DNA of 64,000 bases from Actinomycetota bacterium (GTDB taxonomy: Bacteria; Actinomycetota; Acidimicrobiia; Acidimicrobiales; Ilumatobacteraceae). The position numbers and the translations under genes were made by a program. The number at the start of each line of letters is the position of its first letter. The stretch's first letter is position 1. The notes beneath the pieces are model-generated. The model was not told the DNA's origin, did not search any database, and was given only the letters and a program-made list of their open reading frames with translations. Of this stretch, positions 9,639 to 18,100 are shown piece after piece. The stretch lies in contig JAUSLQ010000207.1 of assembly GCA_030645675.1 (NCBI GenBank), positions 1 through 64,000 of the forward strand. The letters are read 5' to 3'.

Positions 9639-11797
9639 CAGCGACTGGCTCCGGCCGAGACGACCATGTCGCGAAGGATCTGATGGATCTCGCTCTCGGA
9701 CAGGCTGAGGTCGATCCGGTCGCTGTGGGGCTGCGGCCAGTCGATGCCCGTGTGCCAGTACACCTCGACGCGGTTGCCCTCGGGGTCGCGGAAGTAGCAG
9801 CCGATCGCGTTGCCGTGGTTGCTGACGTGATCGATCTCGTACTCGCGCTCGACGATGCGTGCGTAGAAGTCGCGCAACGCCGACAACGAGTCGACGACGA
9901 ACGACATCTGCTGCGGGTCGGTGTGCTTGCTCTCGTGGTACGCCAGCAGGAGCTCGTGATGCTCCGCATCCGGCTGGGCGCTGAGGAACACCTTCTTGTC
10001 GTCCCGGTCGGTGACGGTCAGGCCGAGGAAGTCGCTGTAGAACTCGCGCATCTTCTCGATGTCACGGACGTACAGCCCGATGTGGCCGAGCCGGCTCACC
10101 TTCGGCGCCGCAGCGGTGGAGCCGCCCCGGCTGCCGGCGGCTGCGGCCGGCTGCGAGAAGGAACCCCAGCCGACGATCACGCCCAGGACGGCGCCAGGGT
10201 CCGACGGGGCGACATCGCCGCGCCATGCGACGTGATGATCCGTGCGCACGATGACTGCGTTCGCCGTGTAGAGCTCGCGCAGCGCCTCACGATCGGCCTC
10301 GGCCGGCTCGAAGACCTCGAGCGGGATGCCGCGCTCCGCTGCTGCTGCCACGATGCCGGCGGTGTCGAACTCGCCGACGGTCAGCAGGGTGAACCCCAGG
10401 CCGAAGTGATCGAAGAGCGACGACCCGTCGGCGAGCCACATGTGCGGCGCACGGTTGCCCGGCGAAGCGGAGGGGATGTAATCCTCGAAGTTGGCAGCCG
10501 GCTCGTCGACACCGTCGCGCACGATCACCGGCGAGCTCGAGTAGCGGTAGCCGAGCTGACCGCCCATCCGCTTGAACTGGCGTGCCTTCTGGATGTTGAT
10601 GTCTGCGGCGACCTGCGCTCGCACGGCGTCGCCGGCCGGGCCGGCCTCTTCGATACCGGAACGCACCAGCTCCCGGGAGCCGACGGCCTGGTTGGCCTCG
10701 CATCCGGCGAGGATGAACCGCGCCGCTTCGCCGCGCTCGATGCCATAACTGGGCAACAGCATCGGGCCACCCCAGCCTTCGACGACGGCAGCAATCTTCC
10801 AGCCGAGGTCGGCGGCGTCGCCGATGCCGATGTTCATGCCGAAACCGCCCATCGGCGACACGAGGTGAGCCGCGTCGCCGATGAGGTAGGCCCGGCCGAA
10901 GTCGTAGCGCGGCACCTGCAGCGTGTTGGTGATGAAGGTCCCGCCACCGAGGGGTTCGGCTTCGAACTCCTCGCCGACAGCACGGAAGAGCATCGCCTTG
11001 CACTGCTCCCAATCGTCGCCATCGACGTGCTCGGGGACCGGCGAGCTGAAGTAGGCCCACTCGTCCACACCGGACTGCGGCACCATGCTGTCGCCGTTGC
11101 GGTCCTCGTTGTAGAAGAGGAGCATCGAGGCCATCGGGGTGGCCTTCCAGAATTCGGAGAGCCGCGGTGCCCGGAAGTGCCACAGGAAGCTCCGGGCGAT
11201 ACCGGGGTGGCCCTCCATGCGGACGTTGAGCACGTTGCTGCGCAGATGGCTCCGGCCACCGTCGGCGAGCACGATGTAGTCAGCGCGGGCCGACTTGGGT
11301 CCGACCGGCGTCGTGATGGTGAGATCCACGCCCCAGTCGTCCTGCGTGAAGGTGTCGACGGAATGGTCGAAGCACACCCGGATCAGTTCCGGAAAGGTGG
11401 CCATGCGCTCCCTGAGGGTGCGCTCGATCGCACCATGCGGTGCCCATTCCGCGACCTCGGAGGCGATCGGCTGCCGCTCGTCCCACTCGTAGGCACGAGG
11501 AAAGCGCTCGACCTGGAAGCCGTTGAGCCGTGTCACGAATGCGACATCTCGGAGCACCTCGTTGCTGACCGGATCGTTCTCCCGGAGCGCGTCGGCGATT
11601 CCCCAGCGACGGAAGTGCTCCATCGACCGCACATTCGTCAGGTTGGCGCGAGCCGGATACACCTGCGACTCGGACCGGAGTTCGAACAGCATGCTGCGCA
11701 CGCCGCGCAGCGCCAGGTCGATGGCGAGGGCCATCCCCACCGGGCCCGCGCCGACGATGGCGACCGGGGCTTCGTAGTCAACGACGACTTGGGACAC
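9638..11797 (-). CDS. FAD-dependent aromatic monooxygenase fused to a C-terminal VOC (extradiol dioxygenase-like) domain
   Basis: GTG start 11797 with GAGGAG SD; GAGPVGMALAIDLALRG, YLIGDAAHLVSPMGGFGMNIGIGDA (phenol hydroxylase type); C-terminal VSRLGHIGLYVRDIEKMREFYSDFLGL...YFRDPEGNRVEVYWHT. Confidence 0.85.
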   Translation of the reverse strand: MSQVVVDYEAPVAIVGAGPVGMALAIDLALRGVRSMLFELRSESQVYPARANLTNVRSMEHFRRWGIADALRENDPVSNEVLRDVAFVTRLNGFQVERFPRAYEWDERQPIASEVAEWAPHGAIERTLRERMATFPELIRVCFDHSVDTFTQDDWGVDLTITTPVGPKSARADYIVLADGGRSHLRSNVLNVRMEGHPGIARSFLWHFRAPRLSEFWKATPMASMLLFYNEDRNGDSMVPQSGVDEWAYFSSPVPEHVDGDDWEQCKAMLFRAVGEEFEAEPLGGGTFITNTLQVPRYDFGRAYLIGDAAHLVSPMGGFGMNIGIGDAADLGWKIAAVVEGWGGPMLLPSYGIERGEAARFILAGCEANQAVGSRELVRSGIEEAGPAGDAVRAQVAADINIQKARQFKRMGGQLGYRYSSSPVIVRDGVDEPAANFEDYIPSASPGNRAPHMWLADGSSLFDHFGLGFTLLTVGEFDTAGIVAAAAERGIPLEVFEPAEADREALRELYTANAVIVRTDHHVAWRGDVAPSDPGAVLGVIVGWGSFSQPAAAAGSRGGSTAAAPKVSRLGHIGLYVRDIEKMREFYSDFLGLTVTDRDDKKVFLSAQPDAEHHELLLAYHESKHTDPQQMSFVVDSLSALRDFYARIVEREYEIDHVSNHGNAIGCYFRDPEGNRVEVYWHTGIDWPQPHSDRIDLSLSESEIHQILRDMVVSAGASR

Positions 11798-11827
11798 AAC
11801 ATCTCCTCGTGGCCTGAAACGGACGGG

Positions 11828-11880
11828 AGTTCCGCACCTCGGAACTAGAGTCCGAACTGTAGCAGTGACGATGGTCACTG
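11828..11880. promoter_or_regulatory. Two perfect inverted repeats upstream of the monooxygenase operon
   Basis: AGTTCCG-CACCT-CGGAACT at 11828-11846 and CAGTGAC-GATG-GTCACTG at 11863-11880, 31 bp upstream of the GTG start. Confidence 0.55.
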
Positions 11881-12104
11881 TCGAGTGCTTTCTGGAACAA
11901 CTTCGGCCGTGGTCGGCGGTGGCGATCACCGGGGCCAACCGTGGAACGTGGGAGCATCCGTCCACACCGCCACCTGCTGTAGGAGCGCCTCACGGCGCCT
12001 CGAGTGCCCGGCAGCGCCAGGCGAAGTCGGCTGCAGGACTGGGCCTTGACACCGTCACGCGACTCTGGAACGTCTGACGGGTGCCCAGGAACCGGGCCGC
12101 TGAC

Positions 12105-15100
12105 TCAGCCGTCCTCGCCGAGGACCACGCGGACACGGTGCGTGCGCCCGTCGTCGGCGAGGGGGATCGCCGCTTTGCCGTTCCACAGCACCTCGTTCGC
12201 CAGCACCTCGTCGTCGAGCTCGACCGACACCACCCCGCGGCTCAGGCCACGCGGGTTCTCCACGACGATCTGGTAGCGGGACGAGTGGTAGCGGAAGCTG
12301 ATCTCGAAGCCCGGCCAGGCACGCGGGATGCACGGGTCGATCACGAGCGTCGTGCCGCGAAGCCGGAAGCCCAGGATCGACTCGACGCCGGCCTGGTACA
12401 TCCAGCCCGCCGATCCGGTGTACCAGGTCCACCCGCCGCGGCCCACGTGGGGCGGTTCGGTGTAGACGTCGGCGGCCATCACGTAGGGCTCCACCTTGTA
12501 CCGCAACACGCCGGCCCGGGTGCTGGCGTGGTTGATCGGATTGAGCAACGAGAACAGCTCGCCGGCCCTGTCGCCGTCGCCGAGGGCGGCGAAGGCGAGC
12601 ACAGACCAGATGGCACCGTGCGTGTACTGCCCACCGTTCTCGCGGATGCCCGGCACGTAGCCCTTGATGTAGCCGGGGTCGACGTCGGACCGGTCGAACG
12701 GCGGGGTGAACAGCAGAACCAGACCGTCGCCGCGTCGGATGAGGTACTCGTCCACCGCTGCCATCGCCTGCGCCGCCCGAGCCGGATGGGCGACGCCGGA
12801 CAGGACGCTCCACGACTGGGCGATCGAGTCGATCCTGCATTCGGCGTTCGCGGCCGAGCCGAGCGGGGTGCCGTCGTCGAAGAAGGCACGCCGGTACCAG
12901 TCGCCGTCCCAACCCTCTCGCTCGACCGCCTGCTGCAGCTTCACGATGTGGGCCTTCCAGCGTTCCGCGCGAGTTCTATCGCCGCGCGCCTCTGCGAGCG
13001 GGATGAACGAGCCGAGCGCGCTGGACAGGAACCACGCCAGCCAGACGCTCTCGCCGCGACCCTCGTGACCAACCCGGTTCATGCCGTCGTTCCAGTCGCC
13101 CGACCCGATGAGCGGCAGGCCGTGCTCGCCGACGGCGAGGCTTCGGTCGAGGGCCGCGGCGCAGTGGTCGAACAGTGAGGCCGATCGGTTGGACCGCTTC
13201 GGCTGGAAGTAGTTCTCCATCTGGCCGGGCAGCAGGTTCACCCCGTCGAGGAACGGCACTTGCTCGTCGAGCACAGCCGTGTCGCCGGTGACCTCGAGGT
13301 AACGATCGACCGTGTACGGCAGCCAGAGGAGATCGTCGGAGATCCTGGTCCGCACCCCGCGACCCGTCGGCGGATGCCACCAGTGCTGCACGTCTCCCTC
13401 GACGAACTGACGCGACGCAGCCCGCAGCAGGTGCTCGCGCGCGAGATCGCGCTTCGAGGGGAGCAGGGCGATCACGTCCTGGAGTTGGTCGCGGAACCCA
13501 TAGGCACCACCTGCTTGGTAGAACGCCGACCTCGCCCACATCCTGCACGCGAGCGTCTGGTAGGTGAGCCAGCGGTTGAGCATGATGTCCATCGAGCGAT
13601 CCGGGGTGTGCACCTGGATCGTTCCCTGCGCGTCGTCCCAGAAGGTCGTCACGTCGCGGAGCATCGATTCGTGGTCGGCCAGCCGAGCGCCGTGAATCAG
13701 GTCCACCGCCGCGGCGGCATCGCCGGCCTCGCCGAGCAGCACGACCACTTGCGTCCGTGCCCCGCTCGCGAGCTCGAAACTGGTCTGCAGCGTGCCGCAC
13801 GGGTCCAGGCCTGCGCCGACCGCGCCCTGGAGCCGGTGGCCGCGATCGAGCCCTGCGGGCCGATCGGGCGCGCCGTTCCGGCCGAGGAACTCGGTCCGAT
13901 CGGCGGTCGCTGCGGTCTGCCGCCCGCCGAGATCGAGGAAGCAGACGCGCCCGGCGAACTCGTTGTTCCACGGGTTGCGTGCCAGGAGCGCCCCCGTCTC
14001 GGGTTCGAGTGCGGTGATGATGCGCGCGGCGTTCACCCCGCGCGAGGTGCCCAGCACCCACTCGACGTACGCGGTCACCGACAGACGCCGAGTCTGTCCT
14101 GATCGGTTCTCGATGGTCAGCACCGAAACCTTCACGGCCCGGTCGAGGGGTACGAACTGCAGCAGATCGAGCTGAATGTCGGCGTGAAGGTGCTCGAAGC
14201 GGCTGTACCCGGCTCCGTGACGGGCGACGTACGTCGAGTCGTTGCACCGGATCGGCTGGGTGGTCGGCCCCCACACCTCGCCGGTGTCGTCGTCGCGCAG
14301 GTAGATGGCCTCGCTCACGGGGTCGCTGACAGGGTCGTTGGACCACCCGGTCAGCTGGTTCTCGCGGCTGTTCCCCGACCACGTGTACCCCGAGCCGGAC
14401 TCGGACACCTGGAACCCGAACGACTCGTTGGCGATCACGTTCAACCACGGCGCAGGAGTGGACTGTCCCGGGCCGAGGATCGTGACGTACTCACGGCCGT
14501 CGGCGGTGAAGCCACCGAGACCGTTGAAGAACTCCAACTCCGGTCGTCGAACGATCGGCTCGCCTGCCGACTTCCTCGAGCGGACCGCCGACGGTGGCCG
14601 CGCAATGCGGTCGGGCCGTTCGAGCCGCGTCACCTGGTCGGCGAGACTGCCTCGACGGCTGAGAAGCACCGCACGGGACGCACTTTGGAGGAGCACACGA
14701 TCCTCGCTCGACAGCCGGTCGCCACGCAGGATGTACACCCCTCCGCGACCTGCATGGACATCGTGCTGGAGGACCGACTGGCTCGTACGCACCAGGGCTT
14801 CGAGCGAGTCGTGCAAGTTCTGGGAGTAGGTCGCGCCGTGCTCGTTGAGAATCACGAGGTCGACGTCGAGGAGCTTCAGCCGCCAGTACTCGTGTGCATG
14901 CAGCAACTGGCGGACGATGCCGAGATCCTCTGCTTCGTCGATGCGAACCAGCACGATCGGGAGGTCGCCGGAGATGCCGTAGGCCCACAGCGCCGGGGCT
15001 CCCCGATCGTTGCGGACCAGCAGGCTCTCCGCCGGGCGCAGCGAAGGGTCCGAGTAGAGGACCCGGTTGGCGAGGCGCTGGAAGAGGTGCGCCTCGTCGG

Positions 15101-18100
15101 ACTGGATCCTCAGGTGGTGCAGCTGCACCTGCGCGTGGGTCCACGCCAGCACTGCAGCTCGTTCGAAGGTGGCCGACTCGCGGTACTTGTCGGCCAGGTC
15201 GAGCACCTCCTCGCGCGACCCGGCGACCACCGTGGAGAAGACCGCGTGCGCCGTCGCCCCAGGGGCCAGCGTCACGCGGCAACGGAGGCTGAAGATCGGG
15301 TCCAGTACCGAGCCGACCGTGTTCGACAGCGGGTGCCCGTCGATCACCGAGACGGGCGAGCGGACCGACCGGCCGCGCCCGAGGAACCGCGAGCGATCCG
15401 TCTCGTACTGCACGACCCCACCCGGTTGATCCTCGAGCGCCACCACGTGGGCGGCCCAGATCGGTGCTTCGCCCCGCGACCGCGGTCGCCGGGTGGCGAG
15501 GAGGGCACCGATCTCGGGAACGAACTCGGTCTGCACGAACAGGTTCTGGAATGCGGGGTGCGCCATGTCCGCGGCCTGCGGCGCGAGGGCGATCTCGGCA
15601 TACGACGTGAGCTCGATCTTGCGTTCGTGCGTGCCGAGGTTGGTCAGCGTCACGCGGCGGATCTCCGCGTCGTGCTCGGCCGACACCACGACGGTGAGCC
15701 CCGTGGAGATCGACCCGTCGCGCCGGGAGAACTCGGCGCGATCCTCGGAGTAGGTGACCTCGTAGCTGTCGGCTTCGGCACCGGTCGGCTGATGCCCGGC
15801 CGACCAGACCGTGCCAGTGTCCATGTCGCGCAGGAAGAGGTAGTTGCCCCAGTTGTCCTGGGTGACGTCCTCACGCCAGCGCGTCACCGCGATGTCGCCC
15901 CACCGGCTGTAGCCAGATCCCGCGGTGGTGACCATGACGGCATAGCGGCCGTTCGAAAGCACGTGCGTTCGAGGGATCGCGTCGTGAGGCGATGTGAAGT
16001 GACGCAGGACCGGCGGCACCAGATCACGGGCGTCGGCAGCGCTCTTCACCTCCTCGGCTCGTGGCCGGGCCACGAGCACATCACGCGGCATCCGCTCCTG
16101 CAACAGCAGCTCGGCCGCCTCGACGATGGGGTCGGCGTGGAAGCGCTCCACCATCACCCTGTCGTTGAGGACGTTGCCGATGGCCACCAGCGCCATTCCC
16201 TGGTGATGGGCCATGTAGCTGTTGACGATCGCGACCGACGCCCCTTCCGGGAGCCGGCGCTCGGTGTAGTCGAGCGCCTCGCGGAAGCCGTACCGCCCGG
16301 CGGCACCGGCCGCCCCGAGGCGGACGAGGTTCTTCACCGCGGCCTTCGGTTCGATCATCGCGGCGAGCGCCGTCGCGTAGGGGGCGATGACGACGTCCTC
16401 GCTCAGCCCGCGCTTCAGGCCGAGGCCGGGAACGCCGAAACCCGAGTACTGGTACGTGTTCTCGAGGTCACGCGCGTTGAACCCCGACTCGGAGATCCCC
16501 CATGGCACACCGATCTCGGCGGCGTAGCGGATCTGACGTGCGACCACCAGCCGGTTCGTCTGGTCGAGGAGGCTGTTGGCCGGCGAGCGCATCACCAGCG
16601 CCGGCATGAGGTACTCGAACATCGATCCGGACCAGGAGATGAGGGCCGAGCCGCGACCGACGGGTGTCAGCGCCCGACCGAGCCGGAACCAGTGGTCCGG
16701 CTCGACGTCACCCTTGGCGATCGCGAGGAAGCTGGTGAGGCGGGCCTCGGAGGCGAGCAGGTCGTAGTAGCTCGGGTCCAACGAACCATCACGGACTCTG
16801 AACCCGATCGAGAACAGCATGCGCGTCGGATCGAACAAGAACGAGAAGTCCATCTCGTCGAAGAACTGCTGGGCTCGATCGGCAATCACCCCGAGGCGCC
16901 GGACGAGCCCCGCAGCCGCACGCGCGCCGTCGTCCACGGTGCCGTCGGATGGATCAGACAGTTGTGCGATCGTCGGGAAGGCGCCGAGCTGTGCGGACGG
17001 ACTGAACAACGTCGTGTCGCGGGCGTGGCTGGCGGCGGTGCGTCGTGCCGCCTCGGCCCATGTCACGAGTTCGCTCTCGGCTCCCCCGCCTCGTTCAGCG
17101 TTGAGCGCCACGGCGACATCAGACAGTGTGTCGGTGTACGCGACGAGCCTTGCCAGCTGGGAGGCCCAGTCCCCCAGGGTGAAGGGAGACGTGACCCCGA
17201 CTCCTTCGGGCAGCACCAGCGCTTCGTCGAGGTGCCGCCGAGTGAGAGTGGAGCTGCGCCCGTCGCCGATCGCAGAGGCAGCAACGCGGGTCAAGGTGAG
17301 CGCATCGCCGACGCCGGCGAGCGCGGCTGCCGCAGGCAGGGGTTGGTCGATCATCTGCCGGCAGGCGTTCGACAAGGCCAGCAGGTGTCCGGCGAGATTG
17401 CCGCTGTCGACGGACGACACGTAGTCCGGCTCCAGCCGGCGAAGGTCTCTGGTGTCGTACCAGTTGTACAAGTGCCCGCGGAACCGATCGAGCTCGCCGA
17501 GCGTGGCGAGCGTCTGTTCCAGGCGTTCCACCATCTCGAGCGTCCCGATCCAGCCGAAGTCGCGGGCCGTCACCGTCGACAGCAGGTACATCCCGATGTT
17601 CGTCGGCGAGGTGCGATGGGCGATGAGCGGATCTGGATCGTCCTGGAAGTTGTCGGGCGGCAGCCCATGATCCTCTGGCCCCACGAAGGTCTCGAAGAAC
17701 AGCCAGGTGCGGCGAGCGGTGATGCGCAACGCCTCGACCTCGGCATCCGACAGCAGTTCCGACGCCGATTCGGGAGGGGGCAGGCTGATCCAGAGCGCGA
17801 CCAGCGGTGAGAACGACCACAGGACGACGAAGGGCGCGGCGATCCACACGGCATCGGGCTTCACGGCCAGGACCAGACCGAACGTTCCCGCCCCGATCAT
17901 GACGGCACCGGCCATCTGCCGGGCGAACCCCACAGCGCTGAGGTGGCGGCTGGCCTGGGCGTGCGCTGCGGTGGTCCACTCGAGGAGGTTCCGCCGCGTG
18001 ACGAGCAGCCGGATCAGCGTCCGCAAGATCGCGTCGATCATCATCCACGCCTGGTATGCGAGGAACGTGATGCCCAGTCCGATGTGGGCGGCTGCGGCGA

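Noticed and set aside
9683-11848. 721-aa plus-strand ORF
   Set aside because: Antisense to the FAD-monooxygenase-VOC gene; Arg/His/Val-biased composition without motifs
11984-12003. gcgcctcacggcgcctc near the NdvB 3' end as a terminator
   Set aside because: It is a short direct repeat rather than a stable hairpin and has no T-tract
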